NCBI RefSeq assembly: GCF_003337485.1
Contig: NZ_QPJJ01000004.1
Location: forward strand, 124,001-188,000
DNA length: 64,000 nt
DNA from: Saliterribacillus persicus
GTDB taxonomy: Bacteria; Bacillota; Bacilli; Bacillales; Amphibacillaceae
Direction of reading: 5' to 3'
Numbering within the stretch: position 1 is the stretch's first letter; the number at the start of each line of letters is the position of its first letter. Under the pieces are notes generated by a model, which saw only the letters and a program-made list of their open reading frames with translations, searched no databases and was not told where the DNA came from. Position numbers and translations under genes: made by a program. Below are positions 1 through 9,113 of this stretch, piece by piece.

Positions 1-258
1 AAGGAAGAATTGGAAGATGTCTTAGAGGAAAATCAAGTAAAATTGATGTGCTTATCCGTCACCATGCCAGCTCATGTAAATGAAGTGGAGGAAATGATCG
101 AATATATAAAAGAACACTATAAAAAACCACTTGAATTTATTATTGGTGGTAATAGTGCACGTTTCCTTCCGAGTCATTTGATTCGTTACCAGCTCTCTGG
201 CGGTCTTAAGCAATGGACAGAATGGTTAGAGAAAAGTACACTTAAACAGGTAGAATAG
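1..258 (+). CDS. Cobalamin (B12)-binding domain protein, 3' part
   Basis: The reading frame is open from the first base of the window, so only the last 85 residues are present. They resemble the second half of a Rossmann-like B12-binding domain: a strand ending [10 protein letters not shown], a helix, a second strand [10 protein letters not shown] and a closing helix. Such domains sit C-terminal to MerR-type or photoreceptor-type DNA-binding domains, or in stand-alone corrinoid proteins; which applies here lies outside the window. The DxHxxG motif that ligands cobalt would be upstream and cannot be checked. It ends 23 bases before pepT and may be cotranscribed with it. The family call is inference from fold-like motifs. 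Confidence 0.6.
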   Translation, partial: KEELEDVLEENQVKLMCLSVTMPAHVNEVEEMIEYIKEHYKKPLEFIIGGNSARFLPSHLIRYQLSGGLKQWTEWLEKSTLKQVE

Positions 259-281
259 AATTTAGAGCTGGAGTGAAGAAA

Positions 282-1511
282 ATGAAAGAAAAGTTAATCG
301 AGCGCTTGGTTCGATATGCAAAAATCAACACACAATCCGATGAGTCAAATCCATCCTGCCCTTCCACAAACGGCCAATGGGAATTGGCTCATTTATTAGT
401 GGATGAACTTCATGAGCTTGGACTTAACGATGCATCGGTATGTGAGCATGGTTACGTCATGGCCACAATCCCTAGCAATATAGAGCAGGATGTTCCTACC
501 ATCGGATTTTTAGCACATTTGGATACAGCCACCGATTTCACTGGTGAGCATGTAAACCCACAAATAGTTGAAAATTACCAAGGTGGAGACATAGCCTTAA
601 ATGAAGCTTTGGGGGTTACCTTAAGTCCAACCACCTACCCAGAATTAAAGAATTATATTGGTCACACGCTTATCACGACGGATGGAACAACATTACTCGG
701 TGCAGATAATAAAGCAGGGATAGCTGAAATTATGTTAGCAATAGAATACTTACAGACGCACCCGGAAGTGCCTCATGGTAGAATTCGTGTAGCTTTTACA
801 CCTGACGAGGAGATTGGACGCGGACCACATAAATTTGATGTTAAACGGTTTGATGCTAAGTATGCGTATACGATTGATGGGGGCCCTTTGGGGGAATTAC
901 AATATGAAAGCTTTAATGCTGCAGCAGCAAAGATTTCGATTAAAGGAAACAATGTTCATCCTGGGACAGCTAAAGGTAAGATGATTCATGCGACTAAGTT
1001 AGCGATAGACATCCATAATCAATTACCACAACATGACTCACCTGAACATACGGAAGAATATGAAGGCTTCTTTCATATGATTTCATTAGAAGGTTCTACA
1101 GAAGAAGCGGAAGTCTACTATATTATTCGAGACCATGATCGGGATAAATTCGAGCAAAAAAAGCAATTTTTAACGACCTTGGTTGAACAGCAGCAAGCTA
1201 TTTTTGGAAAAGATCGCGTTCAGCTAGAGATGACTGATCAGTATTATAATATGGCTGAAAAGATTATCCCTGTAAAAGAAATTGTAGATATAGCAGAACA
1301 AGCAATGATAAATGTTGGTATTTCTCCATTGATCCAACCTATAAGAGGTGGAACAGATGGCTCGCAGCTTTCTTATATGGGGCTACCTACACCAAATATC
1401 TTTACAGGTGGAGAAAACTTCCACGGTAAGTATGAATATATCTCCGTAAATAATATGGAAAAAGCTACTGAAACTATTGTTGAAATTGCAAGACTGTTTT
1501 CTAAGAATTAG
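282..1511 (+). CDS. pepT: Peptidase T (tripeptide aminopeptidase)
   Basis: Cytoplasmic zinc aminopeptidase of the M20 family that removes the N-terminal residue of tripeptides. The 409-residue length matches PepT. Visible motifs are the metal-binding [20 protein letters not shown] with its bridging Asp, PDEEIGRG with the catalytic and metal-binding Glu pair, the [10 protein letters not shown] strand, and the C-terminal metal His in [15 protein letters not shown] nine bases upstream in frame is possible, but GGAG at 270-273 is correctly spaced for the ATG at 282. A strong terminator follows about 80 bases downstream. Confidence in function is high. Confidence 0.95.
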   Translation: MKEKLIERLVRYAKINTQSDESNPSCPSTNGQWELAHLLVDELHELGLNDASVCEHGYVMATIPSNIEQDVPTIGFLAHLDTATDFTGEHVNPQIVENYQGGDIALNEALGVTLSPTTYPELKNYIGHTLITTDGTTLLGADNKAGIAEIMLAIEYLQTHPEVPHGRIRVAFTPDEEIGRGPHKFDVKRFDAKYAYTIDGGPLGELQYESFNAAAAKISIKGNNVHPGTAKGKMIHATKLAIDIHNQLPQHDSPEHTEEYEGFFHMISLEGSTEEAEVYYIIRDHDRDKFEQKKQFLTTLVEQQQAIFGKDRVQLEMTDQYYNMAEKIIPVKEIVDIAEQAMINVGISPLIQPIRGGTDGSQLSYMGLPTPNIFTGGENFHGKYEYISVNNMEKATETIVEIARLFSKN

Positions 1512-1516
1512 AAAAA

Positions 1517-1580
1517 TCGTCTTGTCGGCAACTGTTTATGGAGGAAATCATTTGTTTCCTTATACTGTAGTCCGATTAAT
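1517..1580. repeat. Short dispersed repeat, copy 1 of 4
   Basis: This stretch shares a gapped core (act-tttatgg, gaaatc, gttt-c, actgtagtccg) with copies at about 21394, 22041 and 34382, all intergenic. The match is imperfect and was seen by eye. Function unknown. Confidence 0.45.
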
Positions 1581-1593
1581 CCTATAGTAGTAC

Positions 1594-1624
1594 AAATGCC
1601 CATACACGCGGTGTATGGGCATTT
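1594..1624 (+). terminator. Intrinsic terminator after pepT
   Basis: A perfect 14-bp stem (aaatgcccatacac / gtgtatgggcattt) closes a 3-base loop gcg, and the 3' arm runs into TTTTTG. It lies about 80 bases past the pepT stop. Confidence 0.85.
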
Positions 1625-1770
1625 TTGTTGCCTAAAATATTCACACGATAATGTTTTGATAGATGAAAGTGGAAATCTACTATTAGCATATTTTTCGAAG
1701 ACGGGTTACTTATTAGGTAACAATATTAACTTTTCCGTTTTTTACATTGTAATTATACACTCTCGTTACA

Positions 1771-1873
1771 GGCGGACGCTTTCCACGGGGCACGGCCTCA
1801 GCTAACTTGGTAAAGAAAAACACTTTACCAAGTGGATCTTCGGACACGTGCTGATCCCGCAGGAGTCGCCGCC
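1771..1873. repeat. Dispersed imperfect-palindrome repeat, copy 1
   Basis: This element starts ggcggacgctttcc and ends gcaggagtcgccgcc, so its ends are roughly inverted. It holds a perfect 11-bp hairpin (acttggtaaag at 1805-1815, ctttaccaagt at 1823-1833). A second copy lies at 31226-31370. Repeats with such GC-rich ends are common between genes of Bacillaceae; no ORF lies inside, so it could be a MITE-like or REP-like element. The rest of the 1512-2061 gap shows no gene. Confidence 0.7.
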
Positions 1874-1988
1874 TTTCACTTTCGTTTATCGTGGTTTTTC
1901 CTGCTATACAGTAGTGTTGTACTGTTCAGCAAAGAACTTGGAAACAACAAATCACATTATTCTTCTATTGCCACCTAATAAATCAGTG

Positions 1989-2027
1989 ACCACTTAACTC
2001 TTTAATAGAGTCAAGGTGGTTATTTTT
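1989..2027 (+). terminator. Terminator-like hairpin
   Basis: An interrupted stem (accac...actc / gagt...ggtggt) is followed by TATTTTTTG reading rightward. No gene directly upstream needs it; it may mark the edge of lost or repeat DNA. Confidence 0.4.
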
Positions 2028-2061
2028 TGTGTGTATTTTCTGTTGGAGCTTGGGAGAGAAG

Positions 2062-2508
2062 TTACTCTTCCTTCTCCCTATTCAACAAAGCATTTACCTC
2101 TGGTCTTTCGCGTGGTGTAATATTCATAATGAAATAGCCAATAATGAGCACCAATATCACAAGTGAATAAATTAATGTGTCTATGGGTTGATCATAGTCA
2201 ACAATGATTAATCTTACCATTGCCGTAATACCAATATACAAAAAGTATCTTAATGGAAAATGGTAATTCTCTTTGAAGTATTTTACGATCATTGCAATAA
2301 ACTCAAAGTATAGGAAAAAGATAAGAATTCTTGCTAGAAATTCCTTATAATCATTAACCCCAGCCCTCCATAATATATTAAAGAAAGCGAACAGCTCTTG
2401 TACTAATAAAAATGAGAGAATTGCTGCTAAGAAAAGAAGAGACACATTCAAAACGATTTGAAAAAACTTCGGAGCCATTTTTAATACGTATGCAAACTTT
2501 CTTCTCAT
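2062..2508 (-). CDS. psiE: PsiE family membrane protein
   Basis: A 148-residue protein with four hydrophobic segments (roughly residues 18-38, 52-72, 85-105, 112-130) and the PsiE-like stretches FLYFEFIAMIVKYF and FPLRYFLYIGITAMVRLIIV. In E. coli PsiE is induced by phosphate starvation; the molecular function is unknown. Its ATG overlaps the TGA of the small upstream ORF (ATGA), with aaggggtg as ribosome binding site inside that ORF, so the two are likely translationally coupled. No Pho box was noticed. Confidence 0.85.
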   Translation of the reverse strand: MRRKFAYVLKMAPKFFQIVLNVSLLFLAAILSFLLVQELFAFFNILWRAGVNDYKEFLARILIFFLYFEFIAMIVKYFKENYHFPLRYFLYIGITAMVRLIIVDYDQPIDTLIYSLVILVLIIGYFIMNITPRERPEVNALLNREKEE

Positions 2509-2765
2509 TTTAACACCCCTTCTTCTTTCTTTATAATCATCATCACAGCCTTTAAACGAGATTCATCTTCCATATAATCCAATAAATTTCGCGGTAACTG
2601 GATACCATATTCTTTTAAATCTATAGTGAATTCACACGGGCATGTGTTCAGTTTACGCATGCTTTTATTAGCTGTAAAGAAAGATGCATGGGGTATCCTT
2701 ATAGTCGAAAACGGTATCCAAATTGTTCTCTCCAGCAATAAAACTGACCGATTCTTCGGGTGCAC
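2505..2765 (-). CDS. Small hypothetical protein upstream of psiE
   Basis: An 86-residue ORF starting at GTG (AGG five bases upstream) and ending in the ATGA overlap with psiE. The C-terminal half (from MRKLNTCPCEF) is charged and protein-like; the N-terminal part looks less natural, so the true start could be the ATG near residue 36, or an upstream frameshift could have replaced an original N-terminus. I do not recognise the family. The stop-start coupling to psiE is the main support. Confidence 0.45.
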   Translation of the reverse strand: MHPKNRSVLLLERTIWIPFSTIRIPHASFFTANKSMRKLNTCPCEFTIDLKEYGIQLPRNLLDYMEDESRLKAVMMIIKKEEGVLK

Positions 2766-2912
2766 TCGTACCTATTGCACTCCATTTTCTCAACTCCCAT
2801 TATATATTTCTTATTAAACAATCCTACTAGTTCGTTCAATACCTTGCATTGTTGATTCAATAAAGTATCTATTTATTAAGAAAAAATGCTGATAAAGTAG
2901 ACTCTTTCCTGA

Positions 2913-2941
2913 TTGACATTTATTCTCATTATGCATAAACT
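2913..2941 (+). promoter_or_regulatory. SigA-type promoter for the tetR-exporter pair
   Basis: A perfect -35 TTGACA (2913-2918) lies 17 bp from TAAACT (2936-2941). It is about 60 bases upstream of the tetR start. A TetR operator is expected here, but I could not pick a convincing palindrome. Confidence 0.55.
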
Positions 2942-2999
2942 ATTTGGTGTGACCATGCAGTATAAAAAAAGAACCGATCAGTCAATAGGGGTGATATTT

Positions 3000-3863
3000 A
3001 TGAGTAAAAAACAATATATTGTGGAAGCAGCACTCGTTTTGTTTTCAGAAAAAGGATTCAGACAAACCTCTGTACAGGAGATTGCTGAGGAGGCGGGTAT
3101 TTCAAAAGGAAGTTTCTATCGTTATTTTCCAAGTAAAACAGATTTAATTCAAACCATGTTAAAGGATTACCAAGATAAGATAACCACTAATTTGCTGCAG
3201 CTTGAGCGCTCCACGTCAGATAAGCAACTTACATTAGCCGACTACATAGCAGTAGAATTACGAGCATGGGAAGAGCATGAATCATTTTTTAATGTATTAT
3301 TTACTGAAATGCCCCATCAAGAAGACGAAGCGATAAAATCCATTATGGAGGAATTAAGGTTTACTTTGATCCATCTCCATCAGGACATGCTGCGGTCTGT
3401 ATTTGGAGGGAAGGTATCTCCCTTTATCGAGGACCTAACCATTACACTAGAGGGAATCTTGAAAGAATATATTCTGTATTTTGTGTACAATTCCTTGCCA
3501 CTTCCTATTGATGCGCTAAGTATATGGATTAGCTCACAACTTGAGATACTCATCGATAATTTAGAAGGAACACAGCCATTTTTAACCGCGCTAGAAGATA
3601 CAGATAAAGAGTATAAGACAAGCTTTCTATTGAAGCAGATTCAAATCAAAGTAACGGATGCAAATCTACCGTCAATTGAAAGAAAAAAAATAGAGGATAG
3701 TATACAATTTTTAGTTGTTCATTTTACAGAGGAGCCAAAAGATGCTTTTTTGATAGAAGCAGTCTTCTGTTATTTAAAGAATCTCACAACCATACAATTA
3801 GAAATAAAAATGCTAGAGAAGCTATATATACAGGGGGAAAAAGAAAGTGACAGAAATAAATAA
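3000..3863 (+). CDS. TetR/AcrR family transcriptional regulator
   Basis: A 287-residue regulator whose first 50 residues form the TetR helix-turn-helix (IVEAALVLFSEKGF, TSVQEIAEEAGISKGSFYRYF, PSKTDLI). The long C-terminal ligand-binding region is not recognisable in detail. AGGGGTG at 2987-2993, six bases before the ATG at 3000, fixes the start; an in-frame upstream extension is unlikely. It overlaps the exporter gene by 17 bases, so the two form one operon and this protein is probably a drug-responsive repressor of the pump and itself. That role is inferred from the arrangement. Confidence 0.88.
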   Translation: MSKKQYIVEAALVLFSEKGFRQTSVQEIAEEAGISKGSFYRYFPSKTDLIQTMLKDYQDKITTNLLQLERSTSDKQLTLADYIAVELRAWEEHESFFNVLFTEMPHQEDEAIKSIMEELRFTLIHLHQDMLRSVFGGKVSPFIEDLTITLEGILKEYILYFVYNSLPLPIDALSIWISSQLEILIDNLEGTQPFLTALEDTDKEYKTSFLLKQIQIKVTDANLPSIERKKIEDSIQFLVVHFTEEPKDAFLIEAVFCYLKNLTTIQLEIKMLEKLYIQGEKESDRNK

Positions 3864-5322
3864 TTCAATCAAACGAGGACCTATGGTAGCAGTGATGCTA
3901 ATTGGTGCTTTTGTTGGTTTATTAAATGAAACATTACTCGCTACCGCTTTACCAGCAATTATGAATGATTTTGGCATCTTAGAAAATAAAGTGCAGTGGT
4001 TAACGACTGCCTTTTTACTTACCAACGGGGTCATGATTCCCATTTCAGCATTTTTAATTGAAAAGTTTACTACAAGAAAACTATTTATTACCGCATTAAC
4101 AGTATTTGCACTCGGAACATTTATCGCTTCCTTGTCACACAGCTTTGAATTACTTTTAACAGCCAGAATCATCCAAGCTACAGGCTCTGGGATTATGTTA
4201 CCTTTAATGATGACGGTAATGCTAGCAGTTTTCCCTATTGAAAAAAGAGGAGCTGCTATGGGGATGGCTGGGATTGTTATCGCATTCGCTCCTGCAATTG
4301 GTCCAACATTATCAGGTTGGCTACTTGAATATTTTTCTTGGAGATCTTTATTCTATGTAGTCCTACCAATTGTTCTGTTAGCCATTTTGTTTGCTGTGAT
4401 TTTTGTAAAGAATGTTACGAATCTTACTTATCCTAAGATTGATATTCTATCTATTCTATTATCCTCCTTTGGGTTTGGCGGATTATTATATGGCTTTAGT
4501 AGTATTGGTGGTCACGGGGCAGAGGCTGGATCCTTAAGTACTTCCGGTATCATTATCATTGCTTCTGGCGCTATTATTTTAACAGTCTTTATTCTCAGAC
4601 AGTTAAAAATGAAAAAACCCATGCTCGAATTTCGCGTATTTAAGTTTCCCATCTTCTCATTAGCACTTGTGGTGAATATGATCATATTAATGGCTCTAAT
4701 TGGTGCAGAGACGCTGCTTCCTTTATACATGCAAAACACGAGAGGCTTTAGCCCGTTAGAATCCGGTCTAATGTTATTACCTGGTGCCATTATCATGGGA
4801 ATCATGTCGCCTATTACCGGAATGTTATTTGATCGTTTAGGGGCAAAGTGGTTGGCAGTAACTGGGCTTGGTATTGTCTCCATTACCACTTTACTATTTA
4901 CTAATTTAGCAATGGATACAGCATATAGCTTTCTAGTTGTCATTTATGCTGTTCGTATGTTTGGGTTGTCTCTTGCTATGATGCCTGTTATGACAGCGGG
5001 GTTAAATCAATTACCACAGGAATGGTATCCACATGGTACGGCGATGGCGAATACCATGCAGCAGGTATCGGCCTCAATAGGAACTGCTATATTAATTACA
5101 GTTATGACTTCAACTGCTAGAGCCTACCAGCCCGTTGCTTCAAATCTAACAGGTTTAAGCGAGAAGGAAGCAACACTTGAAGTAGCAAACCAAGCCATGA
5201 TTTCTGGGTACAACAAAGCATTTATCTTTGCAACTGTACTCTCCTTTCTTGGCTTAGCATTATCTTTCTTTTTAACTACTAAAAAAACAGATAAAGCCAC
5301 AAGCAATCAAGTAGTATCCTAG
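3847..5322 (+). CDS. DHA2-type MFS multidrug exporter
   Basis: A 491-residue, 14-helix proton-driven drug exporter of the EmrB/QacA family. It shows the N-terminal LNETLLATALPAIMNDF signature, motif A-like RKLF in the loop after helix 2, and the motif C region GIVIAFAPAIGPTLSGWLLEYFSWRSLFYVV. A GTG start is preceded by GGGGG nine bases upstream, inside the end of tetR. It is clearly paralogous to the exporter at 24125-25543. Substrates cannot be read from sequence. Confidence 0.9.
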   Translation: MTEINNSIKRGPMVAVMLIGAFVGLLNETLLATALPAIMNDFGILENKVQWLTTAFLLTNGVMIPISAFLIEKFTTRKLFITALTVFALGTFIASLSHSFELLLTARIIQATGSGIMLPLMMTVMLAVFPIEKRGAAMGMAGIVIAFAPAIGPTLSGWLLEYFSWRSLFYVVLPIVLLAILFAVIFVKNVTNLTYPKIDILSILLSSFGFGGLLYGFSSIGGHGAEAGSLSTSGIIIIASGAIILTVFILRQLKMKKPMLEFRVFKFPIFSLALVVNMIILMALIGAETLLPLYMQNTRGFSPLESGLMLLPGAIIMGIMSPITGMLFDRLGAKWLAVTGLGIVSITTLLFTNLAMDTAYSFLVVIYAVRMFGLSLAMMPVMTAGLNQLPQEWYPHGTAMANTMQQVSASIGTAILITVMTSTARAYQPVASNLTGLSEKEATLEVANQAMISGYNKAFIFATVLSFLGLALSFFLTTKKTDKATSNQVVS

Positions 5323-5371
5323 TTTAATATAGAAAATTTTTATTGGGAGAATATATCTATACCTCCTAAAT

Positions 5372-5403
5372 AGACGCTAATGATTTTTGCGTCTTCTTTT
5401 TTT
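5372..5403 (+). terminator. Terminator after the DHA2 exporter
   Basis: A short stem agacgc / gcgtct followed by TCTTTTTTT. Confidence 0.7.
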
Positions 5404-5492
5404 AAGGAAAACAAAAGAATAATCTAACATTATTTGTAAGTTCATGATAAAATACACGGTAGATAAAATAAAAAAATGGAGGCTTTGTTTAT

Positions 5493-6392
5493 ATGAAAAC
5501 AGATTTACAAAAACCACTTAGCTTTGGTCAAATTTTAGACCAAACTTTTCGCATTTTAAAAAATAATTTTGTGCCATTATTTGTGATTGCTCTAGTCATT
5601 ATGGCACCAATCTATCTCATTCAAATTATTAGTTTAATAGCTGGAGGCCGTGACCTAATTATTGCCTTAGAGCCCGGTCAAACTTTTCTTGATCAATTTA
5701 TTAATAATGCTGAATCAATTGAAAATACTACTTTGGTCGAAGACATTGGAACAATAATTTCTAGTATTTTAGCACTTTTTGCTATTCCGATCTTCACAGG
5801 AGCATTAATACTAGCAGTTGGAGCCATAAGAAACGAAAAAACATTTACCACTAAATCTATGATAAAACAATCTTTAACAAGATACTGGCCAATGTTTTGG
5901 AGTACTTTACTTATCGGGTTAATACTATTTGCTATTATTTTTTTCCCGCTCATGATTATTACAATGGTGACAACCATATTAGCGATTAATGAGCCAGTCG
6001 TTGGTGTCATAGTAGGAATTGTTCTTGGATTAAGCTTCTTCATAGGGTTAGGATTATTATTTACTCGTTGGAGTATGTATTTACCGGCAGTACTATACGA
6101 AAGAGTGGCACCAGGGCTATTAAAGAGCTGGCAGCTTACAAAACGACAAACCTGGAAATTTTTTGGGCTTTATGTTGTCTTCTCATTAATCATAGCGGCT
6201 ATTGGCTTTGCTATTCAGTGGCCTGTTACTTTATTAGGTTACAGTGTGTTATACACAGTTATTATGAACTTGGTCAATCTAACCACAGGATTAATCATGG
6301 CTATTGGCTATGCAGTTATGTATTTTGATGCTCACAAACGACATAGTGCATCTGATTTACATGATTTAATGGGTGAATACGAAGCAAAGTAA
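5493..6392 (+). CDS. Multipass membrane protein, GPDPase-membrane-domain-like
   Basis: A 299-residue protein with about six hydrophobic segments (near 25-50, 85-110, 130-160, 170-195, 220-245, 250-275). The start LSFGQILDQTFRILKNNF is typical of the glycerophosphodiester phosphodiesterase membrane-domain family, which lacks the catalytic domain. It opens a conserved run with DUF4129, DUF4350, MoxR and DUF58 genes; GGAGG upstream supports the start. Such clusters are linked to envelope or sporulation functions, but no biochemical role can be stated. Confidence 0.8.
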   Translation: MKTDLQKPLSFGQILDQTFRILKNNFVPLFVIALVIMAPIYLIQIISLIAGGRDLIIALEPGQTFLDQFINNAESIENTTLVEDIGTIISSILALFAIPIFTGALILAVGAIRNEKTFTTKSMIKQSLTRYWPMFWSTLLIGLILFAIIFFPLMIITMVTTILAINEPVVGVIVGIVLGLSFFIGLGLLFTRWSMYLPAVLYERVAPGLLKSWQLTKRQTWKFFGLYVVFSLIIAAIGFAIQWPVTLLGYSVLYTVIMNLVNLTTGLIMAIGYAVMYFDAHKRHSASDLHDLMGEYEAK

Positions 6393-6404
6393 AGGAGTTG
6401 GGTA

Positions 6405-7055
6405 ATGGTAGACCACGGAGCAAAAGAGAAACTAATTGAAATTACCGATAAAGAAGAATACCAGATTTATTATGAGGATCACCGAAGTATTATTGAGAGA
6501 CTGTGGGATCAGCTAAAGACATGGGTTGGAGACTTATTAGCAAGAATCTTCACTAATTTCGAACCCAGCTCTGGCGTTGGTAACACGCTGATTATTCTTG
6601 TTATCATCATTGCTAGCCTGGCTATTCTTATTGGGTTCTTCTTTCTTTTTAGGGGTATTTATCGAAAAAGGAAATTTAGAAAAGATCAGATTTTTAATCA
6701 ATCTAATCAGCTACACTGGACATCTTCTGACCACCTAAATGAAGCGAATCGTTTTGAAAAAAATATGGCGTACAAAAAAGCTGTACGCCATTTATTCTTA
6801 GGATTACTATTACGATTACATGAGCTTCATTTCGTGGAGGCTAAAATTTGGAAAACGAATTGGGAATACCATGATGAATTGAAGCAACAAAACCAGCAAT
6901 TAGCAAAAACATTTTATGAGCTTGCAGGTTATTTTGAAGAGGTTACTTATGGTGAACGAACGATATCAGAAGAGCACTTTAATAGGTATAAAAGACAGAT
7001 AGAAAAACAATTCCAAGAGCTTACGCAGCTCAAAGAGAATGAAATGGGGGGATAA
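6405..7055 (+). CDS. DUF4129 domain protein
   Basis: A 216-residue protein with one strong transmembrane segment (about residues 64-88) and a cytoplasmic C-terminal DUF4129-like domain (YKKAVRHLFLGLLLRLHELHFVEAKIWKTNWEY, then FYELAGYFEEVTYGERTISEEHF). AAAGGAG before the ATG and a 12-base gap from the preceding gene place it in the operon. DUF4129 proteins usually accompany MoxR/DUF58 pairs, as here. Confidence 0.85.
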   Translation: MVDHGAKEKLIEITDKEEYQIYYEDHRSIIERLWDQLKTWVGDLLARIFTNFEPSSGVGNTLIILVIIIASLAILIGFFFLFRGIYRKRKFRKDQIFNQSNQLHWTSSDHLNEANRFEKNMAYKKAVRHLFLGLLLRLHELHFVEAKIWKTNWEYHDELKQQNQQLAKTFYELAGYFEEVTYGERTISEEHFNRYKRQIEKQFQELTQLKENEMGG

Positions 7056-7056
7056 A

Positions 7057-8193
7057 GTGACACCGAAGCAGGAAAAATCAAGAATAGGTTTGCTCTTTGT
7101 ACTTTCCCTCCTTTTTTTGATCGGCTTGAGCATTATCACGATAAGCAAATCCCCAGAAGCTTTTCCACCGTATGCAGCTAATTCGCCTGCACCCGATGGA
7201 ACAAAAGCGCTCTATTCCTATTTAGAACAAGAGGGCTATCAAGTAAGCAGGGAAAGTGGATTGGAAACAACAGAAACAGATGAAAGCATTCGGTTTTTAA
7301 TAGAGCCCGGTATGTTTAACAATCAAGCACTTGCTAACGAATATAGACAATGGATAGAAGATGGAAATACACTAGTTCTGGCTAAACAAAACCCAGATAG
7401 CATGTTTGATATTAAAACTACTTATACAGACCAATTTTTTATCGAAGATGAGAGTACTACCTCCATTTCTGATGAAAATGAGCAAAGCTATGAAGCAATG
7501 GTTGAATCCACGGTTAGAATAAATACAGAAGAGCAGGATGAAATCCTCTTAAGCGACGAATATGGTGCGATAGCCTTAAAACGGCAGGTGGGATCAGGCA
7601 ATTTGATTGTGCTCACAGAACCAAACTGGCTCACCAATGAGGAAATTATTTCGTCCGATCATGCAAAACTAACACTTTATCTTCTGAGTCACACGGAGAG
7701 TGAAGAAATAGTTTTCGATAGTAGTCAGTTAGGTCATACCACCAGTACAATTCTGACTAGTTTATACCCTAGTTGGGCCTACGTTATTTTACTAGAAGGA
7801 TTACTACTAACTATTTTATGGCTGTGGTATAAGGGGAAGCGATTTGGCCTTATTGTAACACCGCGAGAAGAGTATGTACGATTCAGTGATGAAAGGACCG
7901 TGGCTCTTGCCAAATGGTATATAAAAGGAAAGAACTACCACGAATCACTTACATATCAAGAAGACTATTTAAAATACATGTTACAAAAGCGCTATGGTAT
8001 CCCAACAAGTTACAGCTGGGAAATGCGAATCAACCGTTTGGAAAGATTCCTTTCAGAGGAGCAAATAGATCGCTTTCGACTCTTTCATCAACAATTTGAT
8101 ACATTTAAAAAAGAAGAAAGCACCAATAAACAAGCATATTTAAAGTGGGCTAAACACTTACATCGTATGCAAAAAGAGGTGGAAAAAGAATGA
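7057..8193 (+). CDS. DUF4350 domain membrane protein
   Basis: A 378-residue protein with an N-terminal membrane segment (LLFVLSLLFLIGLSIITI), an extracytoplasmic DUF4350 domain (YAANSPAPDGTKALYSYLEQEGYQV and following) and a second segment near residues 245-265, then a cytoplasmic tail. I place the start at GTG 7057 because GGGGGGA at 7046-7051 is well spaced for it; an in-frame ATG at 7039 would overlap the DUF4129 gene by 17 bases without a good ribosome binding site. Confidence 0.82.
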   Translation: MTPKQEKSRIGLLFVLSLLFLIGLSIITISKSPEAFPPYAANSPAPDGTKALYSYLEQEGYQVSRESGLETTETDESIRFLIEPGMFNNQALANEYRQWIEDGNTLVLAKQNPDSMFDIKTTYTDQFFIEDESTTSISDENEQSYEAMVESTVRINTEEQDEILLSDEYGAIALKRQVGSGNLIVLTEPNWLTNEEIISSDHAKLTLYLLSHTESEEIVFDSSQLGHTTSTILTSLYPSWAYVILLEGLLLTILWLWYKGKRFGLIVTPREEYVRFSDERTVALAKWYIKGKNYHESLTYQEDYLKYMLQKRYGIPTSYSWEMRINRLERFLSEEQIDRFRLFHQQFDTFKKEESTNKQAYLKWAKHLHRMQKEVEKE

Positions 8194-9113
8194 ATACAAC
8201 CGTTACAAACTTAATCGAAAAATATGAAACCCAAGTTCTAGGTCAATCAAAGAATGTGCGATTATTATTCACAGCCGTTCTAGCCCAAGGGCATGTTTTA
8301 ATCGAAGGGGTACCAGGAACAGGGAAGACACAAATGGTAAAAACCTTTGCTCAGCTTGTTTCTGCGACGTTCAACCGGATTCAGTTTACTCCTGATTTAT
8401 TGCCGAGTGACATTACCGGGAGCACCATCTACAACATGCATGAAAGTGAATTTAAAACAATAAAAGGGCCGATTTTTTCGAATGTTCTTCTAGCAGATGA
8501 AATCAACCGTACCCCTGCAAAAACACAAGCTGCGCTACTCGAAGCGATGGAGGAAAAACAGGTTACCATTCAAGGCAAAACCTATCCGCTTCCAAATTTC
8601 TTTTTTGTAGCAGCAACTCAGAACCCAATTGAATATGAAGGTACATATCCATTACCAGAAGCACAGCAAGATCGTTTTTTATTTAAATTAACGGTAGATT
8701 TTCCAAGCTTAGAATCTGAAACTAAGGTGTTACAAGAAGTAATAAGTGGACAGCTTAATCAGACATCAGCTATGACAACGGAAGAAGCGCTCCTTGAGAT
8801 GATTGAGGACGTAAAGAAAGTCACGATCCAGGATTCCATCGCTGATTATATTATGCAAATAGTACGAAAAACACGTGATACTCCAAATATCCAACTTGGG
8901 GCAAGTACTCGAGCTGCAATCGCTATTGGAAAAAGTGCAAAGGCATGGGCTTACATTGAAGGAAGGGATTATATCACGCCTGATGATGTGAAAAATGTCG
9001 CTCTACCAAGCTTGCGTCATCGCATTCAATTATCCCCATATGCGGAATTGGAGGGAACAAACCTAGATGAAACGATTCAAGAACTGGTGGGGTCTGTTAC
9101 TGTTCCGAGATAG
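8190..9113 (+). CDS. MoxR family AAA+ ATPase
   Basis: A 307-residue ATPase with Walker A GVPGTGKTQ, Walker B LLADEINRTPAKTQAALLEAMEE, sensor 1 AATQNPIEYEGTYPLPEAQQDRF with the arginine finger, and the C-terminal lid with sensor 2 (GASTRA). MoxR ATPases act as chaperones that assemble or activate partner complexes, usually with a DUF58 and a von Willebrand factor-like protein. It starts in an ATGA overlap with the DUF4350 gene, and the DUF58 gene starts inside its 3' end, so the three are tightly coupled. Confidence 0.93.
   Translation: MNTTVTNLIEKYETQVLGQSKNVRLLFTAVLAQGHVLIEGVPGTGKTQMVKTFAQLVSATFNRIQFTPDLLPSDITGSTIYNMHESEFKTIKGPIFSNVLLADEINRTPAKTQAALLEAMEEKQVTIQGKTYPLPNFFFVAATQNPIEYEGTYPLPEAQQDRFLFKLTVDFPSLESETKVLQEVISGQLNQTSAMTTEEALLEMIEDVKKVTIQDSIADYIMQIVRKTRDTPNIQLGASTRAAIAIGKSAKAWAYIEGRDYITPDDVKNVALPSLRHRIQLSPYAELEGTNLDETIQELVGSVTVPR

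Noticed and set aside
1596-1805. 69-codon ORF after pepT
   Set aside because: It spans the pepT terminator and the dispersed repeat, so it is not a gene.
4512-4943. 143-codon ORF opposite the DHA2 exporter
   Set aside because: A shadow of membrane helices on the other strand; no start signal and no recognisable domain.
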